From Nostocoides_A vanveenii (GTDB lineage: Bacteria > Actinomycetota > Actinomycetes > Actinomycetales > Dermatophilaceae), in contig NZ_BAAAPN010000057.1 of NCBI RefSeq assembly GCF_039531165.1, positions 62,001 to 126,000 of the forward strand: a DNA stretch of 64,000 bases, read 5' to 3'. The position numbers and the translations under genes were made by a program. Positions within the stretch are counted from its first letter, which is position 1. Every line of letters starts with the position of its first letter. Shown in pieces: positions 8,893 through 17,256 of this stretch. The notes under the pieces were generated by a model, which worked only from the letters and a program-made list of their open reading frames with translations, was not told the origin of the DNA and searched no databases.

Positions 8893-9386
8893 CGGCCGCT
8901 GATCCTCCCGCTCTCGTCGTCGTCGACACCACCGTCTTGTTGGCCGCCACGGATGGGAGTCGTGCCCACCACCGGGCCGCGACCACCTTCCTGCGGCACG
9001 ACGAGCGGCGGCTGGCTGTAACTCCTCAGATCGTTCGCTAGTACCTCGCAGTTGCCACCCGCCCGGTCCAGGTGAACGGTCTGGGGTTGGGTCCCGCCGA
9101 CGCGGTTGCGAACGTCGAGGAGATCCAGATGATCTCCACGATGCTCGGCGAGGGCCCCGCGACCACCACCCGACTCCGCGACCTCCTTCTCGACATCCCG
9201 GCCGTAGGGAAGCAGGTGCACGACGCCAATGTCGTCGCCTGTGCCCTTGCTCACGGTGCCTACGCGATCATGACAGCCAATGTCCGCGACCTCGTGCGCT
9301 ACGCGTCTCTGATCGTGATCGAGGATCTGGCCCCCCCAAGCGGACCAGCCAATAGCTCAGTGCGCCCAGACGGACTGAACACGTAG
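8893..9386 (+). pseudogene. PIN-domain (VapC-like) toxin, inactivated by a nonsense codon
   Basis: One frame reads ALVVVDTTVLLAATDGSRAH (first catalytic Asp), then LAVTPQIVR followed by TAG at 9039-9041, then YLAVATRP and a normal PIN C-terminus with VHDANVVACALAHG and IMTANVRDLVRY to a stop at 9384-9386. Known VapC proteins have Glu at the stop position (REYLAVATRP), so a single GAG to TAG change explains it. No ATG or GTG precedes the first block in frame, and no antitoxin gene is adjacent. A GTG at 9072 could start only the C-terminal fragment. Confidence 0.8.
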
Positions 9387-9415
9387 AGACCTGGGGCGGA
9401 CGTATATTCGCGAGC

Positions 9416-11086
9416 ATGACGGATGCTCCCAAGCCAGCCATCGTCGTCGTCTCCGCGCAGCATGCCGATCAGCTTGTCGATGAGTTCGGCCGGTATGCCC
9501 GCGATTACGAGATTGCCAAGACGCGATCGGTCGACGAGGCCATCTCGGTGACCATGTCGTTAACGCGCCGCGGCGTGCAGGTGGCGATGTTCGTCTCCGA
9601 TTCGCGGCTGCCCGACAACCTCGCGCCGACGGCCCTGCACATGCTGCGCTCGCTGGTCCCCACCAGCCGGCGCGTGCTGGTGGCGCCCTGGGAGTACTTC
9701 CGTGAGGACTCCGTGGCCTTCCGGCCGGCGCTGGCCAAAGGCAAGTTCGACGCCTTCCTGCTGATGCCGCGTGGGCTGCGGGACGAGGAGTTCCACCTCG
9801 CGATCGTCGAACTGCTCAACGAGTGGGGCGCGAGTATCGCGGCGCCACTGGTGGATTCGGTGCAGATCGTCTCGCCCGACAGCCGCGGACTGGTGCTTGC
9901 GATCCGTGACTACCTCTTCCGGATCGGGGCTCCGAGCCGGGTCTATCCGCCGGACAGTGAGGTCGGCCGCGCGGTCGTCGAGGCGTATGACGGTGAGCCC
10001 AGCTGGCCGCTGGTCCGCGTCTTCAGCAAGGACGAGATCGTGGCGCCGACCTCGGTTCGTGATGTGGCCATGTCCATCTACGGGCGGCCGGACGAGATCG
10101 ACGTCGAAACGGTCGTCGATGTGGTTGTGGTGGGTGCCGGACCCGCCGGTCTCGCCACAGCGGTGTATGCCTCGAGCGAAGGCCTCGGAACGATCGCAAT
10201 CGAGTCGGAAGCCATCGGTGGTCAGGCCGGGACCTCCTCGATGATCCGCAACTACCTCGGCTTCCCGCAAGGCATCTCCGGTACCAAGCTCGCCCAACGG
10301 GCGCGGTCCCAGGCGCTGCGCTTTGGCACCCGCTTCTTCACCGGTTGGCCGGTCACAGGCGTCAAGACCGGCGTGGACGGGGAGCCGCATGTGGTGTGCA
10401 CTGAGGGTGCCGACGTGCGCGCCCGCGCGATCGTGATCGCGTGCGGCGTCGACTATCGCAAGCTCAACATTCCGTCTGTCGATGAGTATGTCGGCCGCGG
10501 CGTGAATTATGGCGCGGCGATGACGGCGGCCCGGGAGATGGAGGATTACGACGTCCTCGTCGTCGGGGGCGGCAACTCGGCGGGGCAGGCCGCAGTGCAT
10601 CTCGCGCGCTTCGCGCGGACCGTGACGATCGTCGTTCGCCGGCCGGATCTGAGCGCGACCATGTCGCAGTATCTGATCGACGAGATCTCGTTCAACCCGC
10701 GAATCACGGTGCGCGGCAACGCCTGTGTCGTCGACGGCGGCGGCACCGACACGCTGGAATGGGTGGAACTGGAGTCGACTTTGGACGGGTCGCGTGAGCG
10801 GGTCGATGTGCGCGGGCTCTTCCTCCTCCTCGGTGCCGAACCGCGGTGCGAATGGATGCCGCCGGACGTCATGCGCGACGAGAAGGGCTTTGTGCTCACC
10901 GGCCGGGATGTGCCCATGGAGCACTGGATCGACGGCTGTCCGCCGGCGAGCCTGGCGACGAGCGTGCCTGGCATCTTCGCCGTGGGCGATGTGCGCGCCG
11001 GCTCGATGAAGCGGGTCGCCAGTGCGGCCGGGGAAGGCGCGAGCGTGGTGGCGCTCGTGCATACCTGGCTCGAGCCAACGCACTGA
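9416..11086 (+). CDS. Fused receiver-like / thioredoxin-reductase-like FAD oxidoreductase
   Basis: 556 residues. Residues 1-130 resemble a response-regulator receiver (AIVVVSAQ..., with MFVSDSRLPD placing Asp62 at the phospho-acceptor position). Residues 140-230 form a thioredoxin-like linker. From residue 235 there is a reductase: FAD motif VVVGAGPAGLATAVYAS (GxGxxG at 240-245), NADPH motif VLVVGGGNSAGQAAVHL and the terminal GIFAVGDVRAG. The redox CxxC of true thioredoxin reductases is replaced by YGAAMTAAREME, so it cannot pass electrons to thioredoxin in the classical way. Flanked by pseudogenes and apparently monocistronic. The acceptor and signal are unknown. Confidence 0.82.
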   Translation: MTDAPKPAIVVVSAQHADQLVDEFGRYARDYEIAKTRSVDEAISVTMSLTRRGVQVAMFVSDSRLPDNLAPTALHMLRSLVPTSRRVLVAPWEYFREDSVAFRPALAKGKFDAFLLMPRGLRDEEFHLAIVELLNEWGASIAAPLVDSVQIVSPDSRGLVLAIRDYLFRIGAPSRVYPPDSEVGRAVVEAYDGEPSWPLVRVFSKDEIVAPTSVRDVAMSIYGRPDEIDVETVVDVVVVGAGPAGLATAVYASSEGLGTIAIESEAIGGQAGTSSMIRNYLGFPQGISGTKLAQRARSQALRFGTRFFTGWPVTGVKTGVDGEPHVVCTEGADVRARAIVIACGVDYRKLNIPSVDEYVGRGVNYGAAMTAAREMEDYDVLVVGGGNSAGQAAVHLARFARTVTIVVRRPDLSATMSQYLIDEISFNPRITVRGNACVVDGGGTDTLEWVELESTLDGSRERVDVRGLFLLLGAEPRCEWMPPDVMRDEKGFVLTGRDVPMEHWIDGCPPASLATSVPGIFAVGDVRAGSMKRVASAAGEGASVVALVHTWLEPTH

Positions 11087-11220
11087 CGTTCCGACGCACC
11101 CGGCGGCGAGCGGCCACATGTCACCCGGGGTGCCTGAGGGGGCGGCGGCCACTTCCATCCGCACTCGGTCGCTGGCGCGGCTGGCAGGGACCACCACGTG
11201 GCACCCCGCGTTGCGGTCAC

Positions 11221-11286
11221 CTCAGTCGAACCGGTCGCGGTGAAGCGGCCGGGGCGCTCAGTCGCAACCGGTCGCGGTGAAGCGGC
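11221..11286. repeat. Short direct repeat duplicating a gene 3' end
   Basis: CTCAGTCG(C)AACCGGTCGCGG followed by TGAAGCGGC occurs at 11221-11249 and again at 11257-11286, differing by one base. The second copy contains the C-terminal codons and stop of the disrupted minus-strand gene; the first is a duplicate just beyond it. The remaining 130 bases back to the oxidoreductase stop show nothing recognisable. Confidence 0.7.
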
Positions 11287-12326
11287 ACAGGCCTTTGCCG
11301 AGGGTGGCCAGGAGTTCCTGATCGCCGGTCGTCCAGGCGATGGCGTTGTCCGGCGTGGCCTTGGCCTCGCTGGTGGACCACACCATAAGCAGGGCGTTGC
11401 CGATCCGCCGGACCCCCAAGGTGCCCTCTGCCCACGTAGAGCGCGCCGGTCTGGTCGGTCAAGGTCTGGACGATCAGGAGGTCGTCGCCGTCGGAGGTCA
11501 CCGCATACGTGCTCATGAGGTCCGGCGGACCGGCGACGGCGGTCCCCGAGGCCAGGTTGGCGGCCTCGCCCCAGGCGCGCATGGCGTCGTAGGCCGTGCT
11601 GTCGTCCGCATGCAGGGTCAGCCACCGAATCTGCTGCGCGGCAGGGTCTTTGACGACGGCAACGTGCTGGTCGGCCGGGGTGATCGACGATCCGGTCAGG
11701 CCCAATGGTGCCCGCGCCGCGGAGGCCGAAGCGGGCTCGGTGACGGTCCGTTCGCCGCCGCTCACCACATCCGGCGCGAGAGTCACCGCGCCGATCGATG
11801 TCATCCAGGTGACGCCGGTCGCGGCGGTGAAGTTGTCGTCGGTGTTGGGCGTCCGATCCTCCAGCGGCGGACCCAGCCGATCAGATCGGGCCGGTTGAGT
11901 TCGACGTAGCCGGTAGTGCCGGGGCACGCCGCGGCATACCGTTGTCCGTCGGGTATGCCGTTCCGGTCGCCAGATCTTGGCACCCTGCGGGAGGATCGCG
12001 TCATTGCCCAGCAGGGCACCGGGATTGCTGCGGCTCTCCGTGGACAGCGTCCCGGGTGGCAGGACGAGCGCCGTGGCGATGCCCTGCTCGCCGGATGGGC
12101 CGGGCAAGCGCAGCGCAAGGCAGTCGGTGTCGGTAATGAACGCCGTTCCCGAGATCACGTCGGGCCCCGCTAGCAGGGCCGTGCCGCCAGCAGGCAGCGC
12201 GAGGATGTGCGGGTAGTTGCCGATCAGGTCCGCATCCCCCGGTGCCGGGCTGAAGCGCGTGGTGCTTGCCGGGTCGGATGGGGCGCTCGACGCCAACGGA
12301 TTCCAGATCGCGGCGCCCGCGCTCAC
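11258..12326 (-). pseudogene. Hypothetical protein, multiply frameshifted
   Basis: Coherent protein sequence must be read in alternating minus frames: SAGAAIWNPLASSAP through ALLGNDAILPQGAKIW; then GIPDGQRYAAACPGTTGYVE and LNRPDLIGW in a second frame; then TPNTDDNFTAATGVTW through VQTLTDQTGALYVGRG; finally IGNALLMVWSTSEAKATPDN and KGLCRFTATGCD with the stop at 11258. At least three frameshifts are needed. The N-terminus looks like a membrane anchor (LATAGVSAGAAIW), with an extracytoplasmic domain after it. No family recognised. It follows the short sigma-like gene, so it may once have been its partner. Confidence 0.6.
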
Positions 12327-12384
12327 ACCGGCCGTCGCCAGAGGAGACCCCCTGCGGTCGCAAGATGGCGCCGAAGGGCCGCGA

Positions 12385-12684
12385 CTAGTGTGCCCGGTCG
12401 AGACTGAGTTCGTCGGGCACGCGCTGCTCGGGCAGCAGCCGCGTCAACTCACGCCCGCGCGCCAGCCGGCGCCAGCGGCTCACGGCATACCGATGGGCGG
12501 TGGTGCGGATCCAGGCGTCGCGGGACGCGACATCGGTCAACGCCGCTCGGCGATCCCAGAAGCGGACGAACGCCTCCTGAAGCGCGTCCTGCGCCTCGGC
12601 CCGGTCGCCAAGGATCAGCGTGAGCTGACCGACCAGCCGCGGGTATGCCGTGGCATACCACCGGTCGAACTCCGCGGGGTTCAT
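12385..12684 (-). CDS. Short ECF-type sigma factor-like protein (region 2 only)
   Basis: 99 residues with GGAGGTCGAG just before the ATG at 12684. The sequence FDRWYATAYPRLVGQLTLIL, DALQEAFVRFWDRR and WIRTTAHRYAVSRWRR matches sigma-70 region 2, the part that binds core RNA polymerase and the -10 element. Region 4, which reads the -35 element, is missing: the frame stops at 12385. It may be a truncated sigma factor, a natural region-2-only protein, or another casualty of the frameshifts seen in both neighbours. It lies between two disrupted genes on the same strand. Confidence 0.6.
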   Translation of the reverse strand: MNPAEFDRWYATAYPRLVGQLTLILGDRAEAQDALQEAFVRFWDRRAALTDVASRDAWIRTTAHRYAVSRWRRLARGRELTRLLPEQRVPDELSLDRAH

Positions 12685-12767
12685 CTCGACCTCCTCGTGA
12701 ACGCATTGTCGTGATAGAGACGCACGGGGGCAGGCAGATGGTTGTCGTTGACTTGAGCCCAGGCAAT

Positions 12768-13787
12768 CTAGGTAGTCAGCAAGCGCGCCACGTCGGCGCC
12801 CGAGAGGTCGGTGCCAGCGCGCCAGCCGGCGCCGGCCCACAGGCGGGTCCATTCGGCATCGCCGTCCCTGGTTGCGGCGGCCCCGCAGCGGCCGGGTGAG
12901 TTGGTGCACTGCGGGATAGCCGATCGGCGCGACTGCATCGAGTTGTGCCGTAAGGAATTGCGCAACCCTCGGGCGACGCGTCCCGTGAAGGGCCGGGTGG
13001 CCAGGGTCTCGGTGAACCGGCCGTCGACAAGTGCGGCACGGTGCGTGGCGCTCGTGCCGGCCTCCGGGGAGCGCAGGAAGGCCGTGCCGCATTGCGCCGC
13101 GAGGGCGCCCAGATCGAGCACGCGACGGACATCCGCGGCCGACGTGAGCCCGCCCGCCGCGATCAGCGGCAGCGCGATGGTCGCGCGAACAGCCGCGAGC
13201 AACTCGTCGAGTGGGCGGGTGTCGGGTTCGGTGGCCGCTGAGTGCGTCCCCCGATGACCGCCGGACTTCGGGCCTTGCACGACGAGCGCGTCGACGCCGA
13301 GGGCGTCGGCGGCCAGCGCGTCCTCGAGTGACGTCACGGTCGCCAGCACGACGATCCCGGCAGCCCGCAAGCTCGCGATCTCGCCCACACAATGGCAGGC
13401 CGAAGGTGAACGAGACCACCGGGATCGCGAGGTCGGCGAGCAGGTCGACCTTGGCGGCGCGGTGATCGTCGTCGTCCGAATCGCTCAGGCCCAGATCGAC
13501 GCCGAGGCGAGCGGCCCCCGGGGCGAGCCGATCGGCATATCTGCTCATCGCGTCCATGTCGACCGGATCACGTTTCAGTGCAAAGAGATTCACCCCGAAG
13601 TGCGTGGCGCCCGCATGCAGACTGCGGCTGGCTTCCTGGCCAGCGCGTCCGGAGTCGTGTTCCCGGCAGCGAGGAAGCCGAGCGCGCCGGCGCCGGACAC
13701 TGCGGACACGAGTTCGGGGGCCGAGGGGCCGCCGGCCATGGGGGCGAGGGCAATGGGGCCGGGGAGCCAATCGGGCAGATCGGGCAT
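12768..13787 (-). pseudogene. Nitronate monooxygenase-like protein, multiply frameshifted
   Basis: The start PDLPDWLPGPIALAPMAGGP at 13787 and GALGFLAAGN belong to FMN-dependent nitronate monooxygenase/2-nitropropane dioxygenase TIM barrels. A second frame gives THFGVNLFALKR and PVVSFTFGLP; a third gives AAGIVVLATVTSLEDALAAD, VDALVVQGPKSGGHRGTH with the substrate-pocket HRG, and LPLIAAGGLTSAADV. Near 12970 the frame switches again for FLTAQLDAVAPIGYPAVHQL and returns for the end at 12768. About four frameshifts prevent translation. Either heavy decay or local indel errors. Confidence 0.75.
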
Positions 13788-13792
13788 ACCCG

Positions 13793-14212
13793 TCAGTTTG
13801 GCCCGGGTGGGGTCAGAAAGGTGCATCGGGCCCCCGGCGTCGTAGGGATGGCGGCGTCGAGCGTGGCCAACGGGAGCCCGAGTGCTTCCGCGAGGGCGAC
13901 GTAGCTCGCGTCATACGACGTCAACCTGTGTCGCAACTCCCAGGCGCGAAATGCCAAGGGAGCGTAAGGCCACACGTCGAGGTCGAGGGCGAGCAGGTCG
14001 CGATGGGCGCCCTCCGCTTGTCGGCCACTGATCGAGCCCGACCGCTCCAATCGCCGAATGGCATTCGCGCACTCGGGCAACACGTGGTGGGGCGAGTGCA
14101 GGACCGAGCCGAGACACAGATCCTCCGCCCACTCAGGCCCTGCCCCGACCGCCGTGACCATCGAGACCAGAACCGCGGCGTCGACGACGAACTCGCTACC
14201 TCCGGTCAGCAT
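13793..14212 (-). CDS. vapC: VapC-type PIN-domain toxin
   Basis: 139 residues. All acidic PIN positions are visible: Asp in FVVDAAVLVS (about residue 11), Glu in LPECANAIRRL, Asp in SYDASYVALAEALGLPLATL and the Asp of TLDAAI. VapC toxins are Mg-dependent ribonucleases that cut tRNA or rRNA. The start overlaps the antitoxin stop by 17 bases, the usual antitoxin-toxin coupling. Unlike the PIN gene at 8893-9386 it is intact. Confidence 0.88.
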   Translation of the reverse strand: MLTGGSEFVVDAAVLVSMVTAVGAGPEWAEDLCLGSVLHSPHHVLPECANAIRRLERSGSISGRQAEGAHRDLLALDLDVWPYAPLAFRAWELRHRLTSYDASYVALAEALGLPLATLDAAIPTTPGARCTFLTPPGPN

Positions 14213-14432
14213 GGATGGAGTCCAGGATCTCCTCGACGGTCAGTTCGACCGGTTCTTCGGCCTTGCGCGCGCGGACCCGCTCCAACCACAGGGCCGGATC
14301 GGGGCGACTCGCGAGCCGGACGAGTTCACCCCGGAGGTATTCCTGCATCGATCGCCCATCCCGGGCGGCGCGGGAGGCCAACTCGCGCACGGCCTCGTCG
14401 GGGACGTTGCGGATGGTGATCGATTTCGGCAT
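14196..14432 (-). CDS. vapB: VapB/FitA-type ribbon-helix-helix antitoxin
   Basis: 78 residues. The N-terminus KSITIRNVPDEAVRELASRA is the ribbon-helix-helix DNA-binding fold of FitA-like antitoxins, followed by RSMQEYLRGELVRLA. The C-terminal part (EPVELTVEEILDSIHADRR) is the flexible tail that blocks the PIN active site. It precedes and overlaps vapC. A 12-bp palindrome 18 bases upstream is the likely autoregulatory operator. Confidence 0.88.
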   Translation of the reverse strand: MPKSITIRNVPDEAVRELASRAARDGRSMQEYLRGELVRLASRPDPALWLERVRARKAEEPVELTVEEILDSIHADRR

Positions 14433-14449
14433 AGCCGGATCCTAACGGC

Positions 14450-14461
14450 AATGCATGCATT
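14450..14461. promoter_or_regulatory. Palindromic operator candidate for VapBC
   Basis: AATGCATGCATT is a perfect 12-bp palindrome, AT-rich against the GC-rich background, immediately upstream of vapB and followed by a further TGCA half-site (TTATGCAGG). Ribbon-helix-helix antitoxins bind such short palindromes. It lies in the divergent region shared with clpB. Confidence 0.55.
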
Positions 14462-14509
14462 ATGCAGGCGCACGCGGCGCCTGGGGCCGGTGAGTCCCGA
14501 GCCGTGAAA

Positions 14510-14530
14510 GTTGAGCGGAATACACTCAAC
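14510..14530. promoter_or_regulatory. HAIR element (HspR operator) upstream of clpB
   Basis: GTTGAGC-N7-ACTCAAC matches the HspR-associated inverted repeat consensus CTTGAGT-N7-ACTCAAG in spacing and in most positions. It lies 70 bases before the clpB ATG and overlaps TACACT, which resembles a -10 hexamer, so HspR binding would block RNA polymerase. The cognate repressor gene is at 2006-2446. Confidence 0.85.
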
Positions 14531-14599
14531 GTTGGTCGCGTTGTTTCTGGTAAGACAGAACCAAACCCCTGCTCAAGATTCAAGGAGTCATACACCTTT

Positions 14600-17161
14600 A
14601 TGGAACTTAAGCCGACGACCAAGGTTGCCGAGATCCTCGCCGTGGCGCAGCGCTCGGCGCAGGCGGCCGGCAACCCCGAGATCACCCCTGCCCACCTCGC
14701 GCTCGCGATCACCGAGGTGCCGGAAACGACCGTGCCCGCCCTTCTCGCAGCCGGAGGCACCAGCCCCGAGGCCGTCGCCGCGGCGGCGCGCGCCGAGCTT
14801 GGCAAACTCCCGCGCGTCAGCGGCTCGACGAGCGGACCCGGCTTCGGCCAGGCAGTCCTGCCCGTCCTCACCCAAGCCAACACCTTGATGCAAGCCTGGG
14901 GCGACACCTATCTATCCACCGACGCCCTCGTCCTCGCGCTGGCCGAGAAGGGCGCGCTCAAAGGTGTCGACGCCAAGGCGATCGAGGCCCAGATCGAGCA
15001 TCTGCGTGCCGGCCGCAAGGTCACCAGCGAGAACCCGGATGCGACCAGCGAGGCGCTCGACAAATACTCCACGGACCTGACCCAGGCGGCTCGCGACGGC
15101 AAGCTCGACCCGGTGATCGGCCGCGACACCGAGATCCGCCGGGTCGTGCAGGTGCTCTCGCGCCGCACCAAGAACAATCCCGTCCTCATCGGCGAGCCCG
15201 GCGTCGGCAAGACCGCCGTCGTCGAGGGACTCGCCCAACGCATCGTCGACGGGGACGTCCCGGAGTCGTTGCGGGACAAGCGACTTCTCTCCCTCGACCT
15301 CGGCGCGATGGTGGCCGGCGCGAAATATCGGGGCGAGTTCGAGGAGCGGCTCAAGGCCGTCCTGGAGGAGATCAAGGCCAGCGACGGACAGATCATCACC
15401 TTCATCGACGAGTTGCACACGGTCGTCGGAGCCGGGGCGACCGGCGAGGGCGCGATGGACGCCGGCAATATGCTCAAGCCGCTCCTCGCGCGCGGCGAGT
15501 TGCGCCTCGTCGGCGCGACCACCCTCGATGAGTATCGCAAGCACATCGAGAAGGACCCCGCGTTGGAGCGCCGTTTCCAGCAGGTTTTCGTCGGTGAGCC
15601 GAGCGTGGAGGACACCATCGCGATCCTGCGCGGCCTGAAGGAACGCTACGAGGCCCACCACAAGGTTGAGATCGAGGACACTGCCCTCGTGGCCGCCGCC
15701 TCGCTGTCGGACCGCTACATCACCGGCCGGCAGTTGCCCGACAAGGCCATCGACCTCGTCGACGAGGCGGCCTCACGGCTGCGCATGGAGATCGACTCCA
15801 GCCCGGTCGAGATCGACCAACTGCGTCGCTCGGTTGACCGGATGAAGATGGAGGAGCTGCACCTCGCCCGCGAGAAAGACGACGCCAGCAAAGAACGCCT
15901 GGCCAAGCTGCGCGCAGAGCTGGCCGACAGCACCGAGGAGCTCAATGCGCTCACCGCCCGGTGGGAGGCGGAGAAGTCGGGGCTGAATCGCGTCGGCGAC
16001 CTCAAGGTCCAGCTCGACGATCTGCGCACCCAGGCCGAACGCCTCCAGCGCGAGGGCAAATATGAGGACGCCTCGCGGCTGATGTATGGCGAGATCCCTG
16101 CGCTGGAAAAGGAGCTCGCCAAGGCGAATGAGGACGAAATCGCCCGTGGCACAACCGATCTGATGGTCAAGGAACGCGTGGGACCGGACGACATCGCCGA
16201 GGTCATCTCGGCCTGGACGGGCATCCCGGCCGGTCGTTTGCTCCAGGGCGAGACCGAGAAGCTGCTTTCGATGGAGTCGATCATCGGTTCGCGTCTGATC
16301 GGCCAACAGGCCGCGGTCGAGGCCGTGGCCGATGCGGTACGCCGCTCCCGGGCCGGCCTGGCCGACCCCGACCGGCCGACCGGATCCTTCCTCTTCCTCG
16401 GCCCCACCGGCGTCGGCAAGACCGAACTCGCCAAGTCGCTCGCGGACTTCCTGTTCGACGACGAGCGGGCCATGGTCCGCATCGACATGTCCGAGTACTC
16501 CGAGCGGCACGCGGTCGCCCGCCTGATCGGGGCGCCCCCCGGCTATGTCGGCTACGAAGAGGGTGGCCAGCTCACCGAAGCCGTACGCCGGCGCCCCTAC
16601 AGCGTCGTGCTCCTCGACGAGATCGAGAAGGCCCACCCGGAGACCTTCGACATCCTTCTGCAGGTCCTCGACGACGGGCGCCTGACCGATGGCCAGGGCC
16701 GTACGGTCGACTTCCGCAATGTCATCCTGGTGCTGACCTCCAACCTCGGCTCGCACTACCTCATCGACCCGACGCTGAGCGAGGAGCAGAAGCGCGAGGC
16801 CGTCATGTCCACGGTGCGCGCGTCCTTCAAGCCGGAGTTCCTCAACCGGCTCGACGAGGTGGTCATCTTCGACGCCCTCACTCAGGCGGAGCTGACGCAT
16901 ATTGTTGACCTGCAGGTGCGCCAACTCGCGACGCGTCTGCACGACCGCCGGATCACCCTCGACGTGACCGACGCGGCGAAGGCCTGGCTGGCGCAGGCGG
17001 GCTACGACCCGGCCTACGGCGCCCGGCCGCTGCGCCGCCTGGTGCAGAAGGAGATCGGCGACCGGCTCGCCCGGGCTGTCCTGGCCGGCACCGTCCGCGA
17101 CGGCGAGAAGGTCACCGTCGACACTGCGAGCGACGCCGACGGGTTGACGCTGCGGGCCTGA
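14600..17161 (+). CDS. clpB: ClpB AAA+ disaggregase
   Basis: 853 residues from the ATG at 14600, preceded by AAGGAG 12 bases upstream; an in-frame ATG at 14462 would place the HspR operator inside the gene and is rejected. The N-domain is residues 1-145. NBD1 has Walker A GEPGVGKT near residue 197; the coiled-coil middle domain spans about 400-520; NBD2 has GPTGVGKT near 600, VLLDEIEKAHP and the C-terminal YDPAYGARPLRRLVQ. It works with DnaK to rescue aggregates. The middle domain (QLRRSVDRMKMEELHL) distinguishes it from ClpA/ClpC. Regulation by HspR is shown by the HAIR site. Confidence 0.95.
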   Translation: MELKPTTKVAEILAVAQRSAQAAGNPEITPAHLALAITEVPETTVPALLAAGGTSPEAVAAAARAELGKLPRVSGSTSGPGFGQAVLPVLTQANTLMQAWGDTYLSTDALVLALAEKGALKGVDAKAIEAQIEHLRAGRKVTSENPDATSEALDKYSTDLTQAARDGKLDPVIGRDTEIRRVVQVLSRRTKNNPVLIGEPGVGKTAVVEGLAQRIVDGDVPESLRDKRLLSLDLGAMVAGAKYRGEFEERLKAVLEEIKASDGQIITFIDELHTVVGAGATGEGAMDAGNMLKPLLARGELRLVGATTLDEYRKHIEKDPALERRFQQVFVGEPSVEDTIAILRGLKERYEAHHKVEIEDTALVAAASLSDRYITGRQLPDKAIDLVDEAASRLRMEIDSSPVEIDQLRRSVDRMKMEELHLAREKDDASKERLAKLRAELADSTEELNALTARWEAEKSGLNRVGDLKVQLDDLRTQAERLQREGKYEDASRLMYGEIPALEKELAKANEDEIARGTTDLMVKERVGPDDIAEVISAWTGIPAGRLLQGETEKLLSMESIIGSRLIGQQAAVEAVADAVRRSRAGLADPDRPTGSFLFLGPTGVGKTELAKSLADFLFDDERAMVRIDMSEYSERHAVARLIGAPPGYVGYEEGGQLTEAVRRRPYSVVLLDEIEKAHPETFDILLQVLDDGRLTDGQGRTVDFRNVILVLTSNLGSHYLIDPTLSEEQKREAVMSTVRASFKPEFLNRLDEVVIFDALTQAELTHIVDLQVRQLATRLHDRRITLDVTDAAKAWLAQAGYDPAYGARPLRRLVQKEIGDRLARAVLAGTVRDGEKVTVDTASDADGLTLRA

Positions 17162-17167
17162 GCCACA

Positions 17168-17251
17168 CGGCATACGGCAATGAACGAGGGGCACCGGTGA
17201 TCCGGTGCCCCTCGAACAGCGTCGGCGCGCAACGCACCTTGCCGTATGCCG
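17168..17251. terminator. Nested double hairpin terminator after clpB
   Basis: The inner stem CGAGGGGCACCGG (17185-17197) and CCGGTGCCCCTCG (17202-17214) is perfect over 13 bp with a TGAT loop. It is enclosed by a second perfect 13-bp inverted repeat, CGGCATACGGCAA (17168-17180) and TTGCCGTATGCCG (17239-17251), each containing the over-represented GGCATAC word. It lies between convergent clpB and the DUF2207 gene. Confidence 0.8.
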
Positions 17252-17256
17252 GTGAC

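Noticed and set aside
9416..11086. Genuine thioredoxin reductase (trxB)
   Set aside because: The redox CxxC is absent and a receiver-like N-terminal domain is fused.
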